Assembly (NCBI GenBank): GCA_943787605.1 | Contig: CALSNB010000001.1 | Span: 1,054,001-1,118,000, forward strand | DNA length: 64,000 nucleotides | Source: GCA-2697345 sp002697345 | Lineage (GTDB): Bacteria; Pseudomonadota; Alphaproteobacteria; Rhodobacterales; Rhodobacteraceae | Direction of reading: 5' to 3' | Shown here: positions 56,534 to 64,000 of the stretch, piece after piece | How positions within the stretch are numbered: the stretch's first letter is position 1 | Layout of the letters: the number at the start of each line of letters is the position of its first letter | Notes under the pieces: model-generated | Database searches by the model: none | What the model saw: the letters and a program-made list of their open reading frames with translations, nothing else | What the model was told of the DNA's origin: nothing | Translations under genes and position numbers: made by a program

Positions 56534-57458
56534 TTACCGCCCTTTAAACCTTCCAAAATCTGGTGCATCAGTATCCTGGCCTGCTTCTACAACCCCACGT
56601 CTTAACTCTCGAGTCCTAGTGAAATAGTCGTGCAAGTAATCCCCATCTCCAGTCCGAATTGCTCGCTGTAATGCAAAAAGTTCTTCAGTAAATCTACCTA
56701 AAATCTCTAAAGTAGCATCCTTATTCGATAGAAAAACATCTCTCCACATTGTCGGGTCCGATGCCGCTATCCTAGTGAAATCCCTAAATCCTGCCGCAGA
56801 ATATTTGACAACCTCACTATCAGTTACACGACGCAGATCATCAGCTACACCTACCATTGTATAGGCTATAAGGTGCGGTGCATGAGAGGTTACGGCCAGT
56901 ACTAAGTCATGGTGATCTGGATCCATAAGTTCAACATTCGCACCAATAGAAGTCCACAAAAGTTTTAATTTTTCTATCTGGTTTAGATTATGGTCTTCAA
57001 CTTTTCCAGGCGTCATCAAACACCATCTGTTATCAAATAACTCAGCAAAGCCAGCATCTGGTCCTGATTGTTCTGTTCCTGCCACAGGATGGGCCGGAAC
57101 AAAGAACACATCTTCGCGAACGTGTGGTGAAACTGAGTCTATTACAGCCCGCTTAGTTGAACCAACATCTGTAAGGGTGGAACCAGCCTTCATATATAAT
57201 GAGATATCTTTAGCAACTGAACCCATGGCACCGACAGGGACACATAGAACCACTAGATCAGCGTTTTCTACTGCCTCCTTAGCACTACCAAAAACCTCAT
57301 CAAAAATTCCCAAAGAAATCGCTTTTTTTTTGCGTATCAATAGATCTTGAATGCCCTACTATTTGGCCAGCAAGATTTCCCCGACGCATCGCGTGAGCCA
57401 TGGAGGACGCTATTAACCCCAACCCAATTAAAGCAACTCTATTATAAATGTGACTCAT
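56534..57458 (-). pseudogene. tyrA: Prephenate/arogenate dehydrogenase, frame interrupted at a run of nine A
   Basis: Minus-strand gene starting at the ATG at 57458: MSHIYNRVALIGLGLIASSMAHAMRRG is the NAD-binding GxGxxxS start, followed by AGQIVGHSRSIDTQKK. The frame is then lost in a run of nine A (plus-strand T 57323-57331). The other frame resumes exactly there with AISLGIFDEVFGSAKEAVENADLVVLCVPVG and runs intact to 56534 (PAHPVAGTEQSGPDAGFAELF, SHAPHLIAYTMVG, AAGFRDFTRIAASDPTMWRDVF). Eight A would restore one ORF of about 307 residues. The enzyme makes 4-hydroxyphenylpyruvate or tyrosine. Good preservation on both sides argues for a sequencing error, fresh mutation or transcriptional slippage rather than an old pseudogene. 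Confidence 0.88.
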
Positions 57459-57579
57459 AATTTTATCTCTTTTTTATTAATAAAACTCGCCTATAATTAC
57501 TAAATCATTAGCCTATGCTTCTAGCATTACCTTTAAAAAATTTAAAAGTCTAAAACAATTACTCATTATTTGAACTTCC

Positions 57580-59760
57580 CTAAAGGAAATTATAAGGGTC
57601 AATATCTATTTGAATTCTTACACCCTTCTGACTTTTTAATGTTAGTACCCAGTTTTTTAAAAACCTCTGTATAGGAAAATCTTTTTCTGCTTTCACAAGC
57701 ATTCTTTGTCTGTATTTTCCTTTTATCCGAGAGAAGGGTGCAGGCGCAGGTCCAAATATCTGGACGCCCGAGTTTCGTAAATTGGTACTATTATTAAATA
57801 ATATTTTTCCAATATCTTCAACATTCTTAAGGTTTGCACCTGATAAGATAATGCCAGCAAACCTTCCAAAAGGAGGTGCCCCAGCCTTTTCTCTATCGCT
57901 TGCCTCAAGGGACCAAAATTTTTCTAAGTCTGCTTCTAGAAGAGCTCTTATCACTCTATGCTCTGGATCATAAGTTTGGATAAGTGTTTCTCCAGCCTTA
58001 TTTTGACGTCCTGCGCGACCAGATACTTGATTTATTAATTGAAAAGTTCTTTCTGCCGCTCGCAAATCTGCCCCTTGCAGACCTAAATCTGCGTCTATCA
58101 CCCCCACTAAAGTTAATTTAGGGAAATTATGGCCCTTTGCTACAAGCTGTGTACCTACAATGATATCAATATTTCCATTTTCTATTTCACTCAACTGCTT
58201 TCTTAACGACGCCGGAGTAGAAAAAAGGTCAGATGATAAAACTCCTATGCGCGCTGTTGGAAACAGCTTAGTTACTTCCTCAGCCAATCTCTCAATTCCC
58301 GGCCCAACAACTGACAAAGTATTATCAGAGTTGCACGAATTACATTTATTTGGAATCTTTGAAGTCTTCCCACATTGATGACAGATTAATCTCTCTACAA
58401 ACCTATGCTGAACCATTCTACTATCGCACTGATTACAACTAATCTGCTCTCCACATGATCTACATATAGTTACTGGCGCATATCCACGTCGATTCAAAAA
58501 TAATAAGGTCTGTTCACCTTTCTCAAGTTTCTCCTTAATTTTATCCAACAGCGTTGGAGAGATCCATTTCCCAGAACTTAAACTTTCTGATCGCATGTCT
58601 ATAGCAGTTATAGACGGCAATGTTGCTCCACCATATCTCCACTCCAAGTTAACGCCAAAGTATTTACCTTTTCTTGCATTTACCCAGCTTTCTAAAGAAG
58701 GTGTAGCTGAGGCTAGTACAACTCTAGCAGTTGATAGCGACCCTCTAAAAACTGCCATATCTCTAGCATTATATAAAACTCCATCATCTTGTTTATAGGA
58801 GTGGTCATGTTCCTCATCGACCACAATAAGTCCAAGAGTTTGAAAGGGTAGAAATAAGGCAGACCTCGCTCCAACAACTAATTGGAGCTTACCCTGGGAG
58901 ACCATTTTCCAAACTCGCCGACGTTCAGTCACATTAATACCCGAGTGCCATTCTCCAGGGCGAGCACCAAATCTTGCCTCAACTCTGGCAAGAAATTCTG
59001 CTGTCAAACCAATCTCTGGTAAGAGAACCAAGGCTTGTTTATTTTCTTTAATACAATCTGCTATACATTCTAGATAGACTTCTGTCTTTCCAGAGCCAGT
59101 CACTCCATTAAGTAAAATGGTATTACAAGTCCCTGCGCCCCTAATTTTTTTTACTGCTAACGTCTGCTCATCAGTTAACAGTTTATCTTTCACAAATGGA
59201 TTAAGAGATAAAAACTCCTGATCTTTAGGAGTATAATCAACAGATATTGCCTCAAGAGATACTAAACCATGAATAACAGATGGACTGACACCACATTTTT
59301 TCACAATTTCACTTAATTCAAAGTTTAAATTATGATTTTCTTTTAGAAAGTTTAAAACTTTACTCCTGGAAGTTGTTAGTTTTTTTATCTCATCTGAAGA
59401 AAAAGAATATTTTTTATTCATCACTTCAGCGGACCCTAAGTTTGGAACCCGTGTAGCTAACCTAAGGACAGAAGAGAGAGGCGTTATAGTATAGAGAGAA
59501 ACTTTCTCTAAAAAATTCATTAATTCGTTAGTCATCGGTTTTATTTTAAGTGTCTTCAAAATGACCTTAATTTTATCGGCTTCTAAGTTAATAGTACTGA
59601 GCCCCCATACTACTCCAATAACCTCTTTCTGCCCCAAAGTTACCTGAACATATGAACCTAGATAACAACCTTCTGATGGAACTTTATAACTTAATGCAGT
59701 TCCTATTGGCTGTGTTACCTGAACACTAACAATTTCCCCTTTTTTAAAAAAATCTGTCAT
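57580..59760 (-). CDS. priA: Primosomal protein N' (replication restart helicase PriA)
   Basis: A 726-residue 3'-5' helicase that reloads the replisome at stalled forks. The N-terminal DNA-binding domain (about residues 8-100) precedes Walker A GVTGSGKT at 219-226 and DEEHDHSYKQDDG. A zinc-binding region has CRSCGEQISCNQC and CHQCG and CNSC, eight cysteines in all. The C-terminal helicase half has GTQLVAKGHNFP and QVSGRAGR. Near standard length. It is divergent from the transaldolase gene across a 63-base spacer. Confidence 0.97.
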   Translation of the reverse strand: MTDFFKKGEIVSVQVTQPIGTALSYKVPSEGCYLGSYVQVTLGQKEVIGVVWGLSTINLEADKIKVILKTLKIKPMTNELMNFLEKVSLYTITPLSSVLRLATRVPNLGSAEVMNKKYSFSSDEIKKLTTSRSKVLNFLKENHNLNFELSEIVKKCGVSPSVIHGLVSLEAISVDYTPKDQEFLSLNPFVKDKLLTDEQTLAVKKIRGAGTCNTILLNGVTGSGKTEVYLECIADCIKENKQALVLLPEIGLTAEFLARVEARFGARPGEWHSGINVTERRRVWKMVSQGKLQLVVGARSALFLPFQTLGLIVVDEEHDHSYKQDDGVLYNARDMAVFRGSLSTARVVLASATPSLESWVNARKGKYFGVNLEWRYGGATLPSITAIDMRSESLSSGKWISPTLLDKIKEKLEKGEQTLLFLNRRGYAPVTICRSCGEQISCNQCDSRMVQHRFVERLICHQCGKTSKIPNKCNSCNSDNTLSVVGPGIERLAEEVTKLFPTARIGVLSSDLFSTPASLRKQLSEIENGNIDIIVGTQLVAKGHNFPKLTLVGVIDADLGLQGADLRAAERTFQLINQVSGRAGRQNKAGETLIQTYDPEHRVIRALLEADLEKFWSLEASDREKAGAPPFGRFAGIILSGANLKNVEDIGKILFNNSTNLRNSGVQIFGPAPAPFSRIKGKYRQRMLVKAEKDFPIQRFLKNWVLTLKSQKGVRIQIDIDPYNFL

Positions 59761-59823
59761 TCTACTTTCTGTACCTCCAATAATACTTTAGAAGCATAGT
59801 TAGGTTTAGCAAAGGGTGCGAAA

Positions 59824-60477
59824 ATGAAATTTTTTATAGATACAGCTGAAGTGAAAGATATTATTGAATTAAATAAACTAGGAATAGTAGACGGCGTAAC
59901 AACCAACCCTTCACTTGTTCTTAAGTCTGGTAAAAACATGGTTGAGGTCATCAAAGAAATTTCAAACCTAGTTGACGGTCCAATATCTGCCGAAGTTGTA
60001 TCAGCCCAATCAGATGGTATGATCGCTGAAGGTTTGGAGCTACTAAAAATATCAAAAAACATTGCTGTAAAAATACCTTTAACTTGGGAAGGCCTAAAGG
60101 CTTGCCAAGTACTAAGTGACAATGGAGCTATGGTTAACATTACCCTCTGTTTTTCAGTAAACCAAGCGCTATTAGCTGCAAAAGCTGGCGCCGCCTTTAT
60201 ATCACCCTTTGTAGGAAGATTAGATGATATCAACGTTGAAGGAATGAGTTTAATAGCTGATATCAAACAAGTTTATGATAATTATAACTTTCATACAGAG
60301 ATCCTGGTGGCATCAATTAGGACAGTAAATCACATTACAGAAGCCGCCCTTATCGGAGCTGATATTGTTACAGTTCCACCAAAAATAATAAAGCAGTTAG
60401 CAGATCACCCTCTAACCAGTGCGGGTCTTGAAGTATTCAATCAAGATTGGTTAAAAACAGGACAAAAAATTATTTAA
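59824..60477 (+). CDS. fsa: Transaldolase / fructose-6-phosphate aldolase family protein
   Basis: A 217-residue short transaldolase. It begins MKFFIDTAEVKDIIELNKLGIVDGVTTNPSLV. The Schiff-base lysine is in NIAVKIPLTWEGLKA near residue 84, and PFVGRLDDINVEGM and VASIRTVNHITEAALIGADIVTVPP follow. Members act either as transaldolase or as fructose-6-phosphate aldolase, and sequence alone does not decide. The order priA / transaldolase / DUF484 / xerC matches Rhodobacterales. Confidence 0.93.
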   Translation: MKFFIDTAEVKDIIELNKLGIVDGVTTNPSLVLKSGKNMVEVIKEISNLVDGPISAEVVSAQSDGMIAEGLELLKISKNIAVKIPLTWEGLKACQVLSDNGAMVNITLCFSVNQALLAAKAGAAFISPFVGRLDDINVEGMSLIADIKQVYDNYNFHTEILVASIRTVNHITEAALIGADIVTVPPKIIKQLADHPLTSAGLEVFNQDWLKTGQKII

Positions 60478-60495
60478 TAATAAATTCCTACAGTT

Positions 60496-61209
60496 GTGAG
60501 AACAAAAATGACCAAAAACTCCGACAAAATAACCGAAATCAAAAAAAAAATAATCTCAAATCCAGAAATTATCTTAGATGATTTAGAGGTAATGAAAGTA
60601 CTCTTTAATTCATATAGCGAAGCCACCGGAGAAAATATTATTGATTTACGAAGTGTTGCGATAAAAAAACTAGAAGCGAAGATCAAACAGACAGAAACAA
60701 CAAATCGATCTATTATTGCGGCTGCGTATGAAAATATTTCAGGCTATGAATTAATCCATAAGGCTAGCTTGCTTATTTTAGAGATAGATAATTTTGAAGA
60801 TTTACAAGTACAGCTTATGCGGACGGTTCAGCCGGCTTTAAAAGTATCTCACATACATATTATGATTGAACAGGAAGAACCTGAGAACACAGCCATAAAA
60901 TCAAATAATTATATTTCTGTTGTTAAACCTGGGTCAGTAAAAACCTATATAAATTTAGAAAATGAGCTTCTTCAAAAGACTGTTACTATGAGACAGGTAT
61001 CTTCACCTAACGAACGTATATATGGCCAAAAGGCTCATAGTATAAAATCTGAAGCAGTTATCCAATTGGACCTAGGAGAAAATAAAGTTCCAGCATTACT
61101 AATAATTGGCTCTAACACAGCCATTCAGTTTGAGCCTAAAAAAGGCACTGAGCTACTTGAATTTTTTGGGTCTGTTATGGAGCGAGTAATAAAACGTTGG
61201 GCCATCTAA
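60496..61209 (+). CDS. DUF484 family protein
   Basis: A 237-residue GAF-like protein of the DUF484 family, which precedes xerC in many proteobacteria. IRKKIISNPEIILDD-like sequence near residue 13, then NIIDLRSVAIKKLEAKI, and a C-terminal LLEFFGSVMERVIKRW, are typical. The function is unknown. Its 3' end overlaps the xerC start by 13 bases. Confidence 0.9.
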   Translation: MRTKMTKNSDKITEIKKKIISNPEIILDDLEVMKVLFNSYSEATGENIIDLRSVAIKKLEAKIKQTETTNRSIIAAAYENISGYELIHKASLLILEIDNFEDLQVQLMRTVQPALKVSHIHIMIEQEEPENTAIKSNNYISVVKPGSVKTYINLENELLQKTVTMRQVSSPNERIYGQKAHSIKSEAVIQLDLGENKVPALLIIGSNTAIQFEPKKGTELLEFFGSVMERVIKRWAI

Positions 61210-62132
61210 AAGTCAACTCACATGGTATTTCTGTTAGCATTAAAAGTTGGCTGTCCAACTTGAAGTCACTAAATAATTTAACGAACAATACGTTAAGTGC
61301 ATATGAAGCAGATGTAATTAAATTTATTAGTTTTATTGAGTCTCTTCTATCAGAATCTAATGGAAAACACACATTTATTAAGCTGACAAACTCAGATATG
61401 AGAAGCTGGTTATCTGCTGAAAAAAAGAAGGGGGTTTCTCCTAGATCTTTAGCAAGAAAACTATCCTCAATAAAAAGTTTTTTTAGATGGTTTTCTGAAA
61501 TAGAAGGTTTTGACGCTTCAATTATTTTGACAACTAAAGCTCCAAAGTTTCAGAAAAAGCTACCTCGACCATTGTCAAAGCAATCTTCAACTGAAATTAT
61601 TCAGGTTGTTGGACATCTTGCAGATGAAAAATGGGTATCGGCAAGAGATATAGCAATAATTACTCTCCTATATGGCTGTGGATTACGTATTTCAGAAGTA
61701 TTATCATTGAAGCTCAGTGATACCCCTATTCCCGATTCAATTATTATTCTTGGTAAAGGCAGGAAGGAGCGAGTAGTACCAGTTTTACAGATTGCTAGAG
61801 AAAGTGTAAAAAATTACCTGAAACTTCTTCCTTTTGAGATTAAGTCTACCGACACAATTTTCAGAGGCGTTCGTGGCGGAGTATTAAATCCAAGGATCGT
61901 AACTAGGTTTGTAGAAAAGGCACGACTACAAATGGGCCTTCCTGAAACAACAACACCTCACGCTATGAGGCATTCATTTGCCACCCACCTTCTTGAGGCT
62001 GGTGGTGACTTACGTACAATCCAGGAGCTTTTAGGGCATACCTCCTTATCAACAACTCAAACTTATACCGCCGTAAACACAGCTCAACTCATGAAAGTAT
62101 ATGACCAGAGTCATCCATTAAAGGATGGTTAA
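61197..62132 (+). CDS. xerC: Site-specific tyrosine recombinase XerC
   Basis: A 311-residue tyrosine recombinase that resolves chromosome dimers at dif with XerD. The N-terminal SAM-like domain covers about residues 12-115. Catalytic residues are visible: Arg164 (CGLRISE), Lys in GKGRKER, His255 and Arg258 (HAMRHSF), His281 (LGHTSL) and Tyr290 (TQTYTAV). It starts with TTG inside the end of the DUF484 gene. The setting is a chromosomal housekeeping cluster, not a mobile element. Confidence 0.94.
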   Translation: MGHLKVNSHGISVSIKSWLSNLKSLNNLTNNTLSAYEADVIKFISFIESLLSESNGKHTFIKLTNSDMRSWLSAEKKKGVSPRSLARKLSSIKSFFRWFSEIEGFDASIILTTKAPKFQKKLPRPLSKQSSTEIIQVVGHLADEKWVSARDIAIITLLYGCGLRISEVLSLKLSDTPIPDSIIILGKGRKERVVPVLQIARESVKNYLKLLPFEIKSTDTIFRGVRGGVLNPRIVTRFVEKARLQMGLPETTTPHAMRHSFATHLLEAGGDLRTIQELLGHTSLSTTQTYTAVNTAQLMKVYDQSHPLKDG

Positions 62133-62153
62133 CAGGTAAGTTTTAGATTAAAG

Positions 62154-62897
62154 ATGAATATGAAATCGAGCTTAGAAAAAGACATTTATTTGAAGAGCAA
62201 TCAAATGAGCATTAAAGTAAAGGCATTATCTGTACACCTTCTTACTGCAACTGGCGCAGTTTTTGCTATGTTGGCAATGTTAGCGGCTGTAGATGAAAAA
62301 TGGTCTCTAATGTTCGTGTGGTTGGTAGTTGCATTTGCTGTTGACGGGATCGATGGACCCTTAGCAAGAAAATACAACGTAAAAGTAAATGCCCCAAATT
62401 TTGACGGGGTACTTCTTGACTTAATTATTGATTATCTAACTTATGTTTTCATTCCCGCATTTGCGCTTTTCAAGTCAGGGCTGTTTGAAGGTTGGACTGG
62501 TTGGTTTGTAATCATCATAATTACGTTTGCAAGTGCTATGTACTTTGCTGACAATCGCATGAAAACTAAAGATAATTCTTTTTCTGGATTTCCAGGTTGT
62601 TGGAATATGGTTGCAGTTGTAATATTTGCACTTGAACCTAGCTTTTGGATGATTTTAATTATAGTTTCTGGTCTAGCTATAGCAATGTTTTTCCCGCTAA
62701 AATTTGTGCACCCAGTAAGAACTCAAAAATGGAGATCTATAACTTTACCTGTTACCCTTGGTTGGACATTTTTTGCAGGGTGGGCAGCCTGGATAGACTT
62801 TGATGTAAACAGCTGGGCCCATTGGGGTTTAATAATATGCTCATCTTATCTTCTTTTTGCTGGTATAATTCAGCAAATTATTGAACCTAAAACCTAA
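62154..62897 (+). CDS. pcs: Phosphatidylcholine synthase
   Basis: A 247-residue membrane CDP-alcohol phosphotransferase with about eight helices. The motif FAVDGIDGPLARKYNVKVNAPNFDGVLLDLIIDYLTYVFIP shows the DG-AR-G-D-D residues plus the Pcs-specific spacing. Pcs condenses CDP-diacylglycerol with choline to make phosphatidylcholine, a lipid common in alphaproteobacteria. The ATG at 62154 may be too early: MSIKVKALSVHLLTATGAV at 62205 is another plausible start with GAAGAG upstream. It converges on ileS with 3 bases between stops. Confidence 0.92.
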   Translation: MNMKSSLEKDIYLKSNQMSIKVKALSVHLLTATGAVFAMLAMLAAVDEKWSLMFVWLVVAFAVDGIDGPLARKYNVKVNAPNFDGVLLDLIIDYLTYVFIPAFALFKSGLFEGWTGWFVIIIITFASAMYFADNRMKTKDNSFSGFPGCWNMVAVVIFALEPSFWMILIIVSGLAIAMFFPLKFVHPVRTQKWRSITLPVTLGWTFFAGWAAWIDFDVNSWAHWGLIICSSYLLFAGIIQQIIEPKT

Positions 62898-62900
62898 AAA

Positions 62901-64000
62901 TTATAAAGTTTCTGCTAACGCCTCTTCGCAACGACTACATAGAGCAGAATTCATTGGATCTCCAACCTCCGGTAATACCTTCCAGCAACGTTGGCATTTG
63001 TTTCCTTGCGCCCTCTCAAAAACGACTGAAACATCAGTAATTTCATCTAAAATAAATGCACCCTTTGGAGCTGGATCGATAGTGATTTTGATCCCCGAAG
63101 TAATACAAATGTCTTCAAATGAGACAGATTCTAAAATCTTTTTTGTTTCCTCATTAACATGAACAAAAGGAGCGGCTTCAAGAGAAGCTCCAATAGTTTT
63201 ATCTTGGCGTTTTAGTTCTAACGCCCCAGTTACAACTTTTCTCACTTTGCGAATTGTCGACCATTTCTTAGCGAGCTCTGAATTTTCCCAAGTACTTGGT
63301 GTCTCGGGGAAATCGTTTAAATGAATTGAACTTTCTACGTCGACAGAGCGTTCTAACCATACCTCTTCCATAGTGAAAACTAGTATGGGAGCCAACCAAC
63401 TAGTAAGTCGGTGAAATAGAATGTCTAGAACCATTCTGGAGGCTCTACGACGATCAGTATCATTGTCACAGTACAGAGCATCTTTTCTTATATCAAAATA
63501 AAAAGAGGATAAATCTGACGTAGCAAAAGAAAATATTTCTTGAAGAGCTCCCTGAAAATCATATTTAGTATAACAATTTTGAACTATCCTATCTATTTCA
63601 TATACGCGGTGAAGTACCCATAACTCTAGTTCTGGCATTTCTTCATAAGAGATATTGTCACTACTCGTATTAGATTTCAGCGAACCTAATAGGAATCTCA
63701 TAGTATTTCTTAACCGTCGATAACTATCAGCGACGCCCTTTAGGATCTCTGGCCCTATTCTCAAATCACCACTATAATCTGATTGAGCCACCCATAACCT
63801 TAGAATATCAGCTCCATATTGTTTTATTACTTGGTCAGGGGAAACTGTATTTCCAGTCGACTTTGACATTTTCATCCCCTTATTATCTAGGGTGAAACCG
63901 TGAGTTAAAACTCCACGATAGGGCGCGTGGCCTCTTGTGCCGCAACTTTGCAACATAGATGAATGGAACCATCCTCGGTGCTGATCGGTGCCCTCAAGAT
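62901..64000 (-). CDS. ileS: Isoleucyl-tRNA synthetase, C-terminal part
   Basis: The frame is open to the right edge, so this is about the last 366 residues of an enzyme usually near 950. EGTDQHRGWFHSSMLQS and DNKGMKMSKSTGNTVSPDQVIKQYGADILRLW carry the class I active site with the KMSKS loop. The anticodon-binding domain follows (WVLHRVYEIDRIV). The C-terminus has the zinc site CQRCWKVLPEVG and CSRCEEAL. It charges tRNA-Ile. An internal Met at 63956 is not the start. Confidence 0.97.
   Translation of the reverse strand, partial: LEGTDQHRGWFHSSMLQSCGTRGHAPYRGVLTHGFTLDNKGMKMSKSTGNTVSPDQVIKQYGADILRLWVAQSDYSGDLRIGPEILKGVADSYRRLRNTMRFLLGSLKSNTSSDNISYEEMPELELWVLHRVYEIDRIVQNCYTKYDFQGALQEIFSFATSDLSSFYFDIRKDALYCDNDTDRRRASRMVLDILFHRLTSWLAPILVFTMEEVWLERSVDVESSIHLNDFPETPSTWENSELAKKWSTIRKVRKVVTGALELKRQDKTIGASLEAAPFVHVNEETKKILESVSFEDICITSGIKITIDPAPKGAFILDEITDVSVVFERAQGNKCQRCWKVLPEVGDPMNSALCSRCEEALAETL

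Noticed and set aside
61197..62132. Tyrosine recombinase as integrase of a mobile element
   Set aside because: It is in the conserved DUF484-xerC pair, has XerC catalytic spacing, and no att repeats, tRNA or phage genes are nearby.

Overview
The window looks like chromosomal core sequence from an AT-rich marine alphaproteobacterium of the Rhodobacterales type. The basis is gene order and protein character: ybgC-tolQRAB-pal-cpoB-tilS-ftsH, ruvCAB directly upstream of it, the ctaC-ctaB-small ORF-ctaG-ctaE-SURF1-thrC-M16-GNAT run divergent from tldD, the priA/transaldolase/DUF484/xerC cluster, DUF2125 beside a prephenate/arogenate dehydrogenase, a Cys-free S4 protein and a CIRCE-controlled groESL. 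No tRNA, rRNA, CRISPR, insertion sequence or prophage was recognised. Coding density is very high and many genes overlap by 1 to 4 bases.

Layout. 1-3013: the N-terminal part of an MttB-family methyltransferase, a HAD phosphatase, a DUF983 protein and a NUDIX hydrolase. 3061-14918: a long minus-strand block reading ruvC-ruvA-ruvB-ybgC-tolQ-tolR-tolA-tolB-pal-cpoB-tilS-ftsH-folD (DNA recombination, envelope integrity, tRNA modification, membrane proteolysis, one-carbon metabolism). 15031-22349: prmA, msrA, an MFS transporter, rpsD with a structured leader, and a fused 5-oxoprolinase/hydantoinase. 22748-25111 (plus): NUDIX, DUF1178 and lysC. 25235-34179 (minus): a GlcD-like oxidase, then the cytochrome c oxidase biogenesis operon run together with thrC, an M16 peptidase and a GNAT. 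34334-40259: tldD, groESL (minus) and a membrane pyrophosphatase with the K+-dependent signature. 40369-44002 (plus): a frame-disrupted HAD-IIA hydrolase, ribF, a YcgN-like protein and prs. 44008-48829 (minus): atpHAGDC. 49035-64000: a methyltransferase, clpA, a MotA/ExbB-like plus MotB/OmpA-like pair, DUF2125, a frame-disrupted tyrA-type dehydrogenase, priA, transaldolase, DUF484, xerC, phosphatidylcholine synthase and the 3' part of ileS.

How the genes work together. Energy coupling is prominent: cytochrome oxidase assembly, F1 ATP synthase, a membrane pyrophosphatase, and two ion-driven envelope machines (TolQR and the MotAB-like pair). Protein quality control is represented by FtsH, ClpA, GroESL, TldD and MsrA.

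The most interesting signals are not whole new gene systems. They are two single-base frame disruptions in otherwise well-preserved genes (one at a run of nine A), a GC-rich foldable island between tldD and ctaC, a structured rpsD leader behind a strong promoter, a near-match SOS box inside the ruvC promoter, a mini-ORF coupled to prs, and the non-flagellar stator-like pair.
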